Source of the DNA: Angiostrongylus vasorum
Taxonomy: Eukaryota; Nematoda; Chromadorea; Rhabditida; Metastrongylidae
NCBI GenBank assembly: GCA_018806985.1
Contig: JADANN010000339.1
Span: forward strand, 62,001-126,000
Reading direction: 5' to 3'
DNA: 64,000 nt
In this document: one piece after another, positions 1 to 12,150 of the stretch
Layout: every line of letters begins with the position of its first letter
Position numbering within the stretch: the stretch's first letter is position 1
The notes under the pieces: generated by a model
What the model saw: only the letters and a program-made list of their open reading frames with translations
Told to the model about the DNA's origin: nothing
Database searches by the model: none
Translations under genes and position numbers: made by a program

Positions 1-261
1 GTTGCTGATTGAGTGATAGCGAAATGATAATGATATTTTCTCAGTAAGCTGTATCCTACAGCAGTCGATTAGTATTAGCTGGGATATAGCGAAGCCATAA
101 TTTCGGAAACCGACTTTCACTTAGCGTCACCATCTTGTATAAAAGGGTACCGTCCATTGGCGTTACTATATTCAACCGCTGCTCCACTCCAGAAGATAAA
201 CCTCAACATGCGATGAGCCTCACAATGGAAAACGGCTGCAGGCACTCTATTCGGATCTACC

Positions 262-299
262 CGGCTCTGATAAAGATTAAGAGGTTGAAACTCCAACCG
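262..299 (+). repeat. Family F short repeat, hammerhead-like core (degraded)
   Basis: Related copies lie at 32284-32321 (plus) and 12411-12448 (minus). The order is CGGCT, then CTGATAA (consensus CTGATGA), a short stem, GAAAC, and CAACCG. Flanking TATTCGG (248-254) and CCGAATA (297-303) are complementary and would extend the outer helix. The core is mutated here, so this copy is probably inactive. Bases 1-515 otherwise show nothing I can support. Confidence 0.45.
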
Positions 300-518
300 A
301 ATAAATGTATTATAACAACTTTGTGTAGGTCCGCGAACAGGAAAAAATATCCTGCAATACTATATTATCGGCTGAACTCCAGCATTAATCTAAGTTCCAA
401 ATCCTACTTTTTTCAAAACACAAGAAGTACGTCATCATTTTCGAATTTAATACTGATTACTTATCATGTTATCCAATATGACGTATCTTCAGATTTATTC
501 TACGTGTCCCACACTTCA

Positions 519-760
519 CGCATCGCATTCACCGTCCACACAGGTCTTCGAATACTTCGTACATTGGTTCTGCTGCTGCTTGAGGATCTCGTCTTCTTTA
601 TGAGTCTCGTCCAGTGCTGGTCGAGTCGATTCTCCATGTAATCTTGGAGATTGCCGAGCTAAGACGTCCCCATGTTCACTGGAGGAGAGTGTTGGTGAAC
701 GAGTCGCACTTCCATCTTGCTTTTTGGTGGACTGCATCGCTAACCACTACGCTATCTCTC
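519..760 (-). repeat. Family B tRNA-headed interspersed repeat
   Basis: Read on the minus strand it starts with a tRNA-like A box (TAGCGTAGTGGTTAGCGATG). It continues with a segment that also occurs at 44388-44590 and 59340-59570: GGAGAATCGACTCGA, then an ACATTCATAAGGAAGACG-like stretch. The short peptide it can encode recurs only because the DNA is repeated. It is probably a SINE. Confidence 0.6.
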
Positions 761-1110
761 AAACTGCGGCAAATGAAGTAGTGAATAGCTCAACAAGAAG
801 TGTTGTCTTTTTTTCATGCCATATTTCAAAACATCTTTATTCTCAGTAGTTGCATTTAATTTTTCACTTCTTTTTCTATTTCTTTTCCTTTGCGTTGTAG
901 ACTAAGACGTAAATAACGTAGGGTCAGACCGTTGAAGACCTCAGTGAATATGTAGCATTGTTGATCTTTCTCCAAAGAGAGTTATTTCAAAGTAGAGCCA
1001 GTTTCAGATGGTAGTTTGTTTCTATATAAAGTCCTTCAGATATGAAAAAGCATGAGCATTGTCAACAACTTATAAACTGTACTAAATAAGCGGATATAAC
1101 AATGATATAG

Positions 1111-1378
1111 GGCGCGTGTAGCCCAGTGGCCCTAGGCGCCCTTTAGATATCGGATACATAGGATCGATTCCCGCGCCCATGGTCCACCAAGCCTGTCATT
1201 CTTCCGGGGTCAGAGTTGTACCAGACTTGTCAGGAAGAATAGCAGCACTGGCTCTATACATCGGTAGGCCAATGCGAGTCGCTGTAAAGGCCAGACATGC
1301 ATTCAATCACCTCCAAACGATGCTCAATGAAGTTGAATGTATGGCATCCCTCAGGGATTGATCAGCGCCGAGAGCTTT
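1111..1378 (+). repeat. Family A tRNA-derived SINE
   Basis: Near full length. The head GCGCGTGTAGCCCAGTGG is an A-box match and GGATCGATTCCCG a B-box match, both as in RNA polymerase III tRNA promoters. The shared body runs from CCACCAAGCC to GATCAGCGCCGAGAGC and ends in a T run. Other copies in the window carry an ATCCTTTT tail. Confidence 0.85.
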
Positions 1379-1480
1379 TTTTTAAACAATGCTGTGTGAA
1401 CACCATACAAGCGATCTTAGTGCTGCAAAAATGGAAGCGAATGTTCACCGAATAAAGGAAGCTAAATAACAATATGACCA

Positions 1481-1516
1481 GGCCCTAATGGAAGCGAATT
1501 CGCCGAAACATTAGCC
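1481..1516 (+). repeat. Family G short repeat, hammerhead-like core (decayed)
   Basis: GGCC, CTAATGGA, a perfect short stem GCG-AATT-CGC, then CGAAACATTAGCC. It aligns with 37615-37653 and 45737-45774, but the CTGANGA core and the GTC cleavage triplet are mutated. The outer stem GGC/GCC is kept. Confidence 0.4.
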
Positions 1517-1519
1517 GTG

Positions 1520-3160
1520 GAAAACCAAAGATACATGTGAACAACACTCTGTCAACTAAACAAGTGCAGTTTGTACGAGCAATATAACTTGTTCGTAACT
1601 GCCAAGGTTAACTGAAATCAACCTTCCGAACCATTATAAGATGTAGCAGTATTGCCAAAAAATAGTCATTGGGTTTCTTCTTCTCGAAAAGGAACCAGGA
1701 AGTGGACCAAAGCCTCACATTACACAGAATCATTACTTGAAGTAGTCGTAATTTCATTAGGTTGGACGAGCTAAGTGTGTAGGTGGGACAAAGAATACGA
1801 ATGAGATTGGCGGAGAAGTTGTTTTGTCCTTGTGAGTTCTACTTCTAATCAGAACTTTTACTGTAGGGCCCTTTGCTCTGAGTTTTAAAGCTACGATTTT
1901 GTCTTTTAACTAGCGATTAAAATACTGCATAAAGAAAGAACAAATTATGATCGCCAGTGTTTCCTTTTCGTTAATGACGATTTGAACAATTCAGAAAAGA
2001 GATATGAGATAACAGAAATTGAATAAAGTTTAAAATACTGAGTAAATTGAGAACCATGTGAATGTCTATACGCATGAATGCATACAAGCACCCTACCTAA
2101 TAGGCGTGACCAAATAAATAGCTCTCTCCATCGGTCGGAGTGGGTGGGGCGCGGTTCCCATTAAGGGGATCAGGCATTACCACCAGCCAGTCAGTCGCAA
2201 GAGCACCGGACGTCGCTCGCTGAGCGCTTCCAATCTCCTTCTCGTTCTGCTCGCAAAATTCATTTCGTTTCTGTTTCTCGACGTTCTGTGATAAATTTGT
2301 GAGTGGATGGAGAGAATATTTTCCTTTTGAGCTTTGTGTATTTACTCGTTATAGTTTCCATCCCTTACTGCATCTTTAATCTTCTTCGTTAATCCTTGCT
2401 AAATTAAACACGATGTAGAAAAACTCTGCTCCACCTTAGTGTGCTTAACGTTAGATTTTTTCACTGCTGAATCCCAATACATGATCCTTTATTAATTGGT
2501 TTGAATGAACCAGTTTTGCGAGTCAGTCTCACCAGCCCACACATAGCCCTATGGACGACCGCCGAATAAATTTAATGCACTTATTTTCCCACACATTCAT
2601 AAGTGCATTGTCGAAGAGTGAATCATCGTCCGTAGCATATTTTTTCTTCATAGTAATTTCATACGATATCGCTCGAGTAGCGATCGGAACGACTATTTAA
2701 TCGAGCGTCTTATCGTGTCTCTTCCAGTACTCATACAGCATAATAAAACGTCAGCTTCAAGCTTCTCTATGACATGATGTATGGGAGTTGGACGTTTTTC
2801 TAGTTACCATTTGGTGGTTGGCGGAAGTACAAATTTTCTTCCAAGAAATTCAATTTGGAACGAGCTGCTTCATTGTTTGCCTCGCCCGTTCGCTTCCTCT
2901 GGTGCACGACGTCTGCACAATCAATCCGGAAAGGATATCCATCCAGCGACGATATCTGTTTTCAAAATCAAGAGTGTAAATTTTTTTGAAAGCGCACAAG
3001 GTGTTGGAAAAGGAAGTTTCGTGTAGTTTAAGCATACCTTTGAACATTTTATTTAATATAGGATGACGCGACCTTAAAACACACCAGTAGACAGTTTGAA
3101 TAAAGTTCACATTTTAACAACATAATCTCGTCAGTCTTTCTACGTGCATTTTTTATAATT
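1520..3160. other. No supported gene; GC-richer patch at 2110-2290
   Basis: No gene is supported here. The stretch 2110-2290 is clearly more GC-rich than its surroundings and ends in a pyrimidine-rich run. It could be a promoter or non-coding first exon, but no reading frame follows. On the minus strand at 2850-2975 a short open segment (DFENRYRRWMDIL) looks protein-like and stops without a family match. Confidence 0.3.
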
Positions 3161-3165
3161 TAGAA

Positions 3166-3442
3166 GGTAGAGCTCTCGCTCAGTGTTGACCAATCCCCTG
3201 AGGGATGCGCCATGCATTGGACTTCATTAAGCATCATTGGAAGTGATTGAATGCATATCTGGCCTTTACAATGATTCAGGGGGAGCCTACTAATGTGTCG
3301 AGACAGTGCTGCCATCCTCCCAGACAAGTCTGGTAGCAATTTGTCGATCCCGGAGGGATGGAAGGCTTGGTGAGCCACGGGCGCGGGGACGATCCAATGT
3401 GTGTGTCGCAGGGCGTCTCCGACCACAGCGCCACACGCGCCC
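3166..3442 (-). repeat. Family A tRNA-derived SINE
   Basis: Near full length on the minus strand, from GCGTGTGGCGCTGTGGTC at 3442 down to the GAGAGC tail near 3170. The overlapping 95- and 97-codon open frames on the two strands come from the repeat. Confidence 0.85.
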
Positions 3443-3970
3443 GTCAATTAACAAAACCATTTCTAAATCCTGGAAGACATTTCAAATTAACCAGTTAGAG
3501 CGGAAATTGTGCTCTAACCGCACTATTATGCTAGCATATTATGGTGCAGAAAAAGAGAAAGGAAGGATCTCATGTGAGTCTTCAAATTGGAAATGCTGAC
3601 CATAAAATTCTCTGTGTGAAATGGATCGATTTTAATTAGAACGCATTTGCCAGACTAAGGCAGTTTCTCGGAACAACTAGAATTTTACTCGTCCATTCAC
3701 AGTGAACACTATTTTAAGGAAGTGACAACTTTCATTGAAATCTCAAGATTTCATTTGGTTGGGTCGTAGGCGTTGCTACCTTCGTCGTTAAAAAATTTAC
3801 ATCGATTTTCTTTAGGCTGAATGTCCCGAAGACCTGGAATTGAAGACTTGTCAAAGTCAGCACAATAGTAACTATTATTATGCAAATTCCTATTCCAAAT
3901 TACAACTTGATTTTACTTCTAAAGTCATTTTTTTGTGTAATTTTTTCTTTTGAATATCTACTGTATTAAC

Positions 3971-4245
3971 GTGTGGCGCAGTTGTTAGAAATGCCGTGCA
4001 ATGCACATGTCGCCTTTCGTTCGACCTCACGTATTAGGCTAAATAAGCCTTTAATCCATTAAAAGTCGAAAAAACTGAAGCAGAGTTTTTTTGAAAGAGT
4101 AAGGATAGTGACTTTATACATCAATAGGCCTCTGAAAGTCATTGTATAGGAACAGTCTGTATTCAGCGACCTTTAGGGTGCTTAGTGGAATCGAATATAT
4201 TTCACGGCACACAAGGATTGATCAATGCCGAACGCTCAACCTTTT
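3971..4245 (+). repeat. Family A SINE, degraded
   Basis: The head GTGTGGCGCAGTTGTTAG and the end GATTGATCAATGCCGAACGC are recognisable. The middle is diverged and partly deleted. Confidence 0.5.
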
Positions 4246-4249
4246 AGCT

Positions 4250-5440
4250 TTAATAAGCCTACGTTTGTCTGTCAATTACCCTATTCACAGGTATAAATCA
4301 AAATATGAAACAGCCATTATATTTCATATTTGCAATGCTGCCTGAAAGTCAGATTAAGGATTAATGAGAAGTGGTTGGAGGAATTTTTTTCTGGATGTAA
4401 TTCTCTTGGTAACTACAAAGAATTGATGGGTGCCGTTGGGTGCAATTCTTCATAGATTGCTATTGAAAGGTGATTCAGTCAGCTAATGAAAGGTGCTTTA
4501 AGAACTCGATGAGCACTTATGTCGTAAAGGTTTGTACGCATTGTTCTGACAGTTCTAGCCCCTCAGGCTACAAGTCTATAATTATTTTTTAAGAATTTTC
4601 CCACGAATTCGGGGGCGAATAGTTCCAAGTGGCTCTTGTGAATCTGGGAGGCCCTGTGCTGTGGCAATATCTAAAGTGTAAAATTTCGTAAGAATAACAT
4701 AACGGGAAAAAAATAATTACGTCTTAGCATTACTACGACTGTGTTAGTAGTCCATTTTTTTTTCTTCGTTGCTACAGAGTAATTGCATTACCATGGTAAT
4801 CTGTGGTCGTGTAGATGATCTATGCCCACTGGAATACAAATGCTTTAAAGTGGTGTGTAGTACAGTGGGTTTTTTGACTCTAAGCGATTGGACGTCTGAG
4901 TGAATGCTTGATTTGTTGATTCGTTCACTTCAGTGCTCACACTCATATTCAAGTCTTTTCGCGCTTTGAAATAACTCTACGGTTTTTTGACCTGAATTGC
5001 AAAGCAGGACCACTCATATAGAAACGATTTTCACCAATATAGGTTTATAGCGACATTTTTTGTTGTATCACCTGTATCACCTTGATTACCGGGTAGACCG
5101 ATGTGCCACTATAATGCATTCGTCCACACTGAGAGCGAGGGCTTAATAGCTCATTGTAAAGACAAAAAATCCATCACACTTTGTTATGACTGCACATTTT
5201 TAATGTTTTTTTTTCACAGGAGAATTTAGCGAATAGTTCTTCACCAGTCTTCTATGACATAGTCTTTAGTCATCATTGGATTCCTGGTCTAACATAACGT
5301 GCTCTCGGTTGGGATGACTCTGCTAGTAGATGAACCCGTTACAGCTCAGTTCGACACTCAAAAATGTCTTCAGCCATGATAATGCGGTAAATAATTTGGA
5401 GGGATTTAAAAGTATTATCTATTGATATATGGTAAAAGGC
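4250..5440. other. No supported feature
   Basis: AT-rich sequence with frequent stops in all frames. I see no exon with credible splice sites and no repeat shared with the rest of the window. Confidence 0.4.
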
Positions 5441-5442
5441 GA

Positions 5443-5690
5443 TTGTGGCGCAGTGGTCGGAGACGGCCCATGGCCCACCATGCCTTCCATCCCTCCGGGG
5501 TCGGCAAATTAGTACCAGATTGTCTGGGAGGATAGCAGCATTGGCTCGATACATCGGTAGGCCACCGCGAGTCATTGTAGAGGCGAAATATGCATTCAGT
5601 CACCTCCAACGATACTTAATGAAGTCGAATTCATGGCGTATCCCTCAGGGGATTGATGAAAGCCTAGAGCTTTATCCTTTGTCTTTTTTA
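5443..5690 (+). repeat. Family A SINE with B box deleted
   Basis: The head GTGGCGCAGTGGTCGGAGAC joins directly to CCATGGCCCACC, so the segment carrying the B box is missing. The rest of the body and the GAGCTTTATCC end are well preserved. Confidence 0.85.
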
Positions 5691-5699
5691 TCTAATGGT

Positions 5700-7870
5700 A
5701 TGAATTGACGTCCGTTTAATAATCATCTTATCTAAGATGTGCTCCTATTTCGTGAATATCACAAGATGAGTATATACAATTTCACACCTTCAATATATCC
5801 TTTATACTGTGTGTATGTTATATGTATTCTAGGTATTATGGAAAGGAACGATACTGATTTTCTTAGCACATGATACACCACGGATCTTATTTCCATGTCG
5901 CCAAAGCTAAGAATATCTTCGACATTTCTATGGAGAGTTGATTATAATTCTACACCATGACAAAAGTCCTTGAACTACCTATTGTTTTCTTCTTACCATA
6001 ACTGATGGAGTAAAACGCCTCTTACTAAAATGTGTGGTGCTCTTCGTATACCTCTAATGATTTGAGCCAACTGAGCCACTGACGATTGGTGCCCAGTTTA
6101 AGTCACATTTCTTCGCTTTTTTCTTTCGAATATAGCCGGCTGAAATTCTAAAGTTAGGCTCATGCACTTCGTTTCAACAGCCTTATTCTATAGAACTTCA
6201 TGGTCATAGTTCAACTATTACAACTTATTTCTGTTAGAAGAAACTGTGCCTAATCTTGTATGGCCGGTCTTCTCTTTATGTAGTACGACGAATGAAAACT
6301 GTTATTATCTATAGTTTGCACGTCCGCTGTTTTATCTGAATCCTAGGTCTGATTAAGTAGGATATTTTTGGTGAAAAAAGTCCACTTGGATTTTTGGAAA
6401 GCCTTTTTTAGTGGGCATTACGTTTTTTTTCCTGTCTCGAAGCCGGTCACAATATGCTTTTATGTTTAGTACATATCGGCCGGCGCTCAATTTTGCGTGT
6501 CTGCCATGTGGTACGACGCCTAATTTTATGTCGGTCACGAACTTGCTGGTTTTTTCGACAGTAGATAACTATTTTTCGATAACTGGATTACTTCAAGGGT
6601 TGAGGGCGTCGCACATTGCTGTCAGCATTTGGAAATGCTTTGCTACTTATGTTGTTTTCATTTCCGTACTTTTTTATATTCACTCAGTCCAGCAGTGGCT
6701 AGAATTCGTCAGAGCGAGCTCACGGTTCATCATAGTTACTGAAGGTGAAATCATTCTCAATGACTAATCAGGTTAGCAGTGAACTCATCCAAAAAGGTTA
6801 CTTTGTAAATTATTAAATGTAAGAGATAGCTTCTCACTGGTGACACCTCAGACAATATCTGTGATGTAAAAGCTGTCGATAAAAAAGCAGAAAGTACGGT
6901 AATGTCTTTGTGGAAAAAATGAACCACTGAATACGAAATGCACTAGATGCAATGCACATCGTCCATTTTGCCCTCACGTAGAGTGTGCATCTCTTGCGTC
7001 ATGCTCTGATCTAGCAGTTTTTCCCAATAGTTCTCCTTTTGTCATAGCTTATTTTATCGTTTTCTTAATTCTTTATTAATGCTCCCTACATTTTAGTGCG
7101 CTCATTATAAGTGCATAGTTCGAATCCAACTATTTCAATATAGAATCCCCTTGACAGAATTTTTGTTATTAAGGAAACGAAGAAGGAAATTTTCTAGCGA
7201 AGGCAAGCCAGCATCTAAAAATATCAGTTCCCAGAAATAAACCTGATTATGCATTAAAAAAGATTAGTTACTTTCAGGTTTTGAAAGGCATGGAAGAAAT
7301 TATGAATAGCTGAAGAGAGTTCTTGACGCTCCCTGCTCCAATGAGGTCCTTAAAAAACGAGGGCAATGGGTGCTTTTTTTTCGCGCTTTCTATGGGGCAT
7401 CCTCCGTTCTAAGGCAAGTAGAAAATCGATAAGGACGAGGACGACGCTTTCCACTAATTATTCCAAAGATTTCGAGCCAGCGAAGCTTAATGATAAATTG
7501 AGTTCATTTGTGGAATTGCAAGCGAAGGAGCGTACAAATCTTTCAACTCTGGCTCCGCCACGCTTGAGCACATTATGACAAAGGATCAGCTACTTCTTAG
7601 GTCCTAGACTGATGCAAAGGATGCAAAACAATCCATAGTTTGTCCTCATTAGATGCTTCTTTTAGAAGTATACGCTTTTTAGCTACTTATTTGTGTTTAT
7701 GGAATACATTGCCAAAAAATATTAGCTATATTGGCAAATATTTCTTACATATTTGCTTTCGTTTTTTGTTCAGTTCAGAGTGGTTTTATTATTCTCTGAT
7801 ATGAGACTCATCTTTTTTCGTGATATATATCGGGAACACAATTTAAGTGTAATATCGCCACTTTTTACAT
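5700..7870. other. No supported gene; one protein-like minus-strand stretch at 6353-6590
   Basis: Mostly AT-rich DNA with stops. On the minus strand, 6590 down to 6353 stays open and reads as a basic, protein-like segment (KAYCDRLRDRKKN, then GFPKIQVDFFHQ). It is bounded by stops, lacks clear splice sites and matches no family I know. At 7399-7578 a plus-strand stretch rich in Lys, Ser and Thr is open but equally unsupported. I leave both uncalled. Confidence 0.3.
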
Positions 7871-7876
7871 GCTTAT

Positions 7877-8143
7877 GGGGTGCGTGTGGCGCAGTGGTCG
7901 GAAGCGCCCAACAACATATACGTGGAATCGATCCCCGCGCCCATGGCCCAGCAAGCTTTCTATCCCTCCGGTGTCGGCAAAGTGGTAGCAGACTTGTCTG
8001 AGAGGATAGCAGCATTGGCTCCATACATCGGATGGCCACCGCGAGTCATTGTAAAGGCCAGACATGCATTCAATCACCTCCAAACTGTGCTTAATGAAGT
8101 CGAATACATGGCGCATCCCTCAGGAATTGATCAACGCCGAGAG
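7877..8143 (+). repeat. Family A tRNA-derived SINE, well preserved
   Basis: GTGTGGCGCAGTGGTCGG (A box) and GGAATCGATCCCCGCGCC (B-box region) are both intact. The body ends at CAACGCCGAGAGCTT. This is one of the copies closest to consensus. Confidence 0.9.
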
Positions 8144-9063
8144 CTTCAACTGAGTGATACTTTGGTCTATATGTATTACTTCCAAACATGTCCTTCATCA
8201 AGGGACTGTATCATACAACATTCGTGTGTCGTTTCCACAACAAATCCAAATTGAAATCGTAAATATTGACTCAGTAATGATCGAGACTCGTTTGAGCAAT
8301 TCCTCTCCCGGACATAGTTCAGTTTAACGTCACCCATGACAATACAACGGAAGCTGCCGAAGAAATCATTTGAAATATTATGTAAGTTCAGTGGATTGAA
8401 GTGTATACCGCAATTGCTGATTGTGTTCTAACCCGGGTTGCGCTGTTTCTACAGATTCGATATCGCAGCCAATTTTTTTGGGTTACACCTTTCTCTACTC
8501 TATCTGCAAATCGACATCCCACTGTGATCACGTTGTGACCACGTTATTTTTGAGTTCTTTTATGGTTGAAGGCAAACCTTTCCCAGCACAAGAAATTCCT
8601 CTCTAAGATGTTGCTTTCTTTAATAGCGTTGAGTACTTGCTATTAGTGATGAACACTTGTTGTCCTAAGCGTTATGAAGCTTATCGGCAAATCCACTTCA
8701 AGTGTTCTAGCGTGGCTCCAAGCAAGTAATATTCATCTCCGTGGCTTTTTAACTGAAGTGAGACTGCTGATTTCTTTTCAGTAATAATGTAATTGTTGTT
8801 GTAATAATAATAATTTTGTTGAAACTCAAGCCTACAATATATGTTTACGTCCTTTGCACACATGACCTTGCCGCATTCCTCGTTTTTTAGGTGGAACTTT
8901 GCCAAGAGCCATAAAAAACATGATGAAGTCGTATGTCTTAAAGCAACTAATTTCATATTTATGTCTAACGGGAAAGAAAGAAAAAACACCTAAGCGATAT
9001 TTATCGGTATTTTAGGCTTTGAATTTTATCTTGTACTTTATTATTCGGTATCCACCTGAATAG

Positions 9064-9245
9064 AGCGCGTGTAGCACAGTGGTTAAAATACCCCTGCAAC
9101 ACACATGGATTCCATCCCAAGTCCCAGATTCACCAAGTCTGCCATCCATCCTGGGTCTGATAAATATGCGTTGAATAAACTCTGCTAGGCTTCTTGAGGT
9201 CGAATGCATAGAACATCCATAAGGGAATGACCAGTGGCTAACGTT
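9064..9245 (+). repeat. Family A SINE, truncated and diverged
   Basis: The head GCGCGTGTAGCACAGTGG and the CACACATGGATTCCATCCC region are recognisable. A central block is deleted and the end is diverged. Confidence 0.65.
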
Positions 9246-9414
9246 TCCTCCCTTTTTTTTAAATTTCTTAAAGTAATATGAAACCTTCAAGTAATTAGAT
9301 GGAGGAGAGCGTTGTTCGCATAATTACATTGCGAGAATCCAAATTGATTATGCTGATTTATATAGAAGCCAGCGGTCGCGTTCGGTGTTGTATTATTCCT
9401 TTTGCTTGCATTCA

Positions 9415-9618
9415 TCACCAACGAATCAATTGTCGGGTTATTTCATCATCTCTTGTGAAAGAGTGTCTTTCTGGTATTTCAATAGTCGTCACCAATCTGA
9501 GCCAAGTTAGGTTTTGTCCTGTTAAATCATTCTCCTCTTCTCCATAATTATCACTTGCGATGCACGGCGATGCTTCATCTTCTGTGACGACTACGAGATC
9601 TGCGACTGGGCTTGCCAT
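9415..9618 (-). CDS. Possible small coding exon, 67 codons, product unknown
   Basis: An ATG at 9618 opens a 67-codon frame on the minus strand ending in TGA at 9415-9417. It begins MASPVADLVVVTEDEASP and is acidic, and its amino-acid mix resembles real protein more than the surrounding frames do. The start lies just beyond a family E repeat (9627-10012), whose TACTTGATACTTGA end abuts it. There is no recognisable domain, signal peptide or membrane segment, and no confident splice partner. It may be a lone exon, a retained fragment or chance. Confidence 0.25.
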   Translation of the reverse strand: MASPVADLVVVTEDEASPCIASDNYGEEENDLTGQNLTWLRLVTTIEIPERHSFTRDDEITRQLIRW

Positions 9619-9626
9619 ATTCAGTA

Positions 9627-10012
9627 CTTGATACTTGATACTTGAACGGCCTGCCCTTACTAGTTGTGCTGGTCCCAACATAATCACAATTTTCCAGAGA
9701 TTTGCTAGTTAAACCATTGTGGTTTCTGGAATCCCGGGAACAGTGTGGCCAAAGTCTGCCCCAGGTCGTCACCAGGACTGGCAGTCGCAGCCCTTGTGGA
9801 TCAGAGGGAGATTTGCCACCATGCGACCTTGATACCAGAACGGTGGTGGATCCTGGTATTGGTTCACTCTTAGCTGTTCTTTCTGATGGAAACGCCGGAC
9901 TCCTTCTCAGCTTGAGAGACCCTGCCGGGAGACGAATCATCCCGTTGTACATCACAGCCCGACACTCCAGGAACACCTCCCAGCCACGATGAGAGGCGGT
10001 AAACCGTTGGGA
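9627..10012 (+). repeat. Family E repeat, full length (about 390 bp)
   Basis: Best copy of a repeat that runs from TTGATACTTGAACGG, through GTCACCAGGACTGGCAGTCG and GGATCAGAGGGAGATTTGCC, to CGGTAAACCGTTGGGAGG. Other copies are at 14365-14730, 18295-18500, 24470-24700, 26235-26625 and 33560-33955. It has no coding capacity. Open frames across it (up to 133 codons) are by-products. Class unknown; probably a non-autonomous transposable element. Confidence 0.8.
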
Positions 10013-10029
10013 GGGCCGTATTCAGTAGG

Positions 10030-12120
10030 TCTTCATAAAGTGAAGTTTTCATCAGGTTTTCATGGTACAGGAGGTTTCGTGCCATTGATTGTTCATTGAA
10101 GTTTGGAGTAGAGAGTAGTTGATATTCTTCGATATGTTTGTTTCTCATGAAAACTATGTTCCTTGAGAGAGAAGACTCTCATAGAATTTGAATTTGGATT
10201 CAAGGCTGTTATATATTCTACATCAGTAGTAAAAAGCTCATTTAGAGCGCTTTCGAAAGTTTTATAATAGTCGAATTAACACCTATTCGTGAATATCCCT
10301 TACACAATCCAATTCAGAATAAATTTGCGCATGTCCAACTGTATTAAATGAAATCGATTTCCATTAAATGGTCAGTTTAAAACCTGCGTAGTTAAGTACC
10401 CATTGCCAGAAGGACAGAAGGATACCTGTCTGCATAGGGGATAAAAGTACAAAGTCCTATACAGTACCGCTACAGTTTCACACAAAGTCGCTGAGTAAAT
10501 ACCGATTGTCCTAACGGCTCACTTCAAAAAGCCGATCGTTACACTTTTTTTCTCCTTGCAAATTCGCCGAGAAAAAGCCTCCCATTTCCATATGTAGTCA
10601 AATGTGCCGCCGTCGTCGTTTTTTGATATTCAACAAGCATTAGCATGGTTATTGTCGTTTCCTTTTCCGTTAACGTTATCTCTTCAAAACTTAGAGTCCG
10701 AGACGTGATTTGACGCTCACACGCGCCTAAAATGTCACTACTCAGGCCAGAGTTTATTTTTTTTAATAGGAGTAGAAACAGCGAAAATCTATAGACCTTT
10801 ACTAGTATGATATATGTATTATTACTGTGAGAAAATTTTGGCTTTGTGAACCCAAGAAATCTGATCTTTTTTCAAGCACAATGGTGCTGAGATATTTGCA
10901 AAACTCCGGACCGCAGGTGTCAGCTTGGGGAAACGGTTGTATTTCGCATAATATCCTACCATGAAAAAGTTGTACAAGGAAACAAATAAAAAAGAGTTAG
11001 CATTGTAATCTTCTTCACTTCTTGCGGAGGTATACGACGGAGCTTTGAAATAACGAAGCCATTGTGTTAGTGGGATTTCGTCCCGCTTGAGACGATGGTG
11101 CTCCCTAATTGATTGCTGATGTTTTAGGCTGCACCAGCGATTTTGGAAATTCAAATTTCGACAGAAATTTTTTGGCAACTTTAGTTATAAAGGATGTAAA
11201 AGGCGACATAACGTCCTTGAAAACTCATATTTATCACAGAACCGATGAAGCAAGATCTTTTCCATGTGTGCATTAGATTTTGAACTCTTCAAGTTCTCTA
11301 TTTATGGAAAAATAATCAGGCTCCATCGAAAACCAGCTTAGGGTTCCATGTTTTGAGATATACTCTTCAACATAAACCAAAACCGTACTGTTTGCAATGT
11401 TTTCGCGCTTTCTTTTGTCCTTTATTACCTTTCTCCACGATCGGGATTATTGCTGATAATGAGGAGCACTTCCATTTTCGCCTATACTTTCGACATTTCT
11501 CCAATCCCTCCTAGCATTCAAGATTCTCTCCCAGCTCGGGGTTTTGCATAATTGATGGCTTCCTTCGTGAGATTATATTACTAATGAGTCGCTAGTTTGC
11601 CGACAAGCAATTCAATAGCCTTTATGACCGGAACATACGTTCCTCATTTTTGTCCTAATACGTGGCAGAAAATGGAACAAAAAATGTTGAAATCGTGAGC
11701 CTAAGTGGGCAGCGGTTTAATGCCTTAGGAAAGTTGCACGTCTGATCGTCAGTTGAAGACATCTCTGGGAAGGAAGAATTTATTTCCCCAGCTTACTCGC
11801 TTTTTTGGTGCTCAATACTTTTCGCCATTAACTTCTCAAGTATTATAACCAGAAATTCGTCTTTGCATATCGTCTTGCTTTTCGTCTTCCTTGAATTAAT
11901 CGGCATGTGTGTTCGTTGATTTGACTGCCGTAGTTCACCCCCCGTCCAGCCGGATGTTGACAGCTCCTAAGAGTGCTTCTTATTTCTTTCTTCATATTTC
12001 GTTTAAAGAAGAAAAGCAATATGTGTTATAACACCACACCAACTTCGTATTTACTACCAATGCTTCATTGCTCAGTAAAAAGCGAACTACTTCAGAGTCG
12101 CTGAATCGTCACCACAATCG
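10030..12120. other. No supported gene apart from a family C remnant
   Basis: AT-rich DNA between the family E copy and the first firm gene. The only recognisable feature is the family C remnant at 10878-10985. A 118-codon minus-strand frame at 10822-11178 runs through that repeat and is not taken as a gene. Confidence 0.4.
10878..10985. repeat. Family C element, internally deleted
   Basis: The left inverted arm (GCTGAGATATTTGCAAAACT, CCGGACCGCAGGTGTC) joins almost directly to the right-hand tail (TATTTCGCATAATATCCTACC). The middle is lost. Confidence 0.65.
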
Positions 12121-12137
12121 GAGATAAGTGCTTACAG

Positions 12138-12150
12138 ACAACCTACAGCG
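12138..12150 (+). promoter_or_regulatory. Candidate trans-splice acceptor before the cysteine-rich gene
   Basis: CTTACAG ends at about 12137 and is followed by a 13-base leader and then the ATG. No upstream exon is apparent. An acceptor with no donor close to the start codon is the usual sign of spliced-leader addition in nematodes. This is inferred, not shown. Confidence 0.4.

Noticed and set aside
519..737. 73-codon minus-strand ORF (MQSTKKQDGSATRSPTLSS) similar to peptides at 59.4 and 44.4 kb
   Set aside because: Similarity is equally strong at the DNA level outside the frame and begins with a tRNA-like head. It is family B, not a protein family.
1179..1361. 60- to 124-codon open frames reading like HQAFHPSGVGKLVPDLSGRI at many positions
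   Set aside because: They recur wherever a family A SINE lies, on either strand and in different frames. They are translations of the repeat, not genes.
7877..7960. tRNA gene
   Set aside because: The A and B boxes fit, but no cloverleaf with acceptor stem and anticodon arm can be folded. About 20 copies share the same non-tRNA body, so these are tRNA-derived SINEs.
9575..9976. 133-codon minus-strand ORF
   Set aside because: It covers the family E repeat. The same stretch in other E copies is interrupted, so it is not conserved coding.
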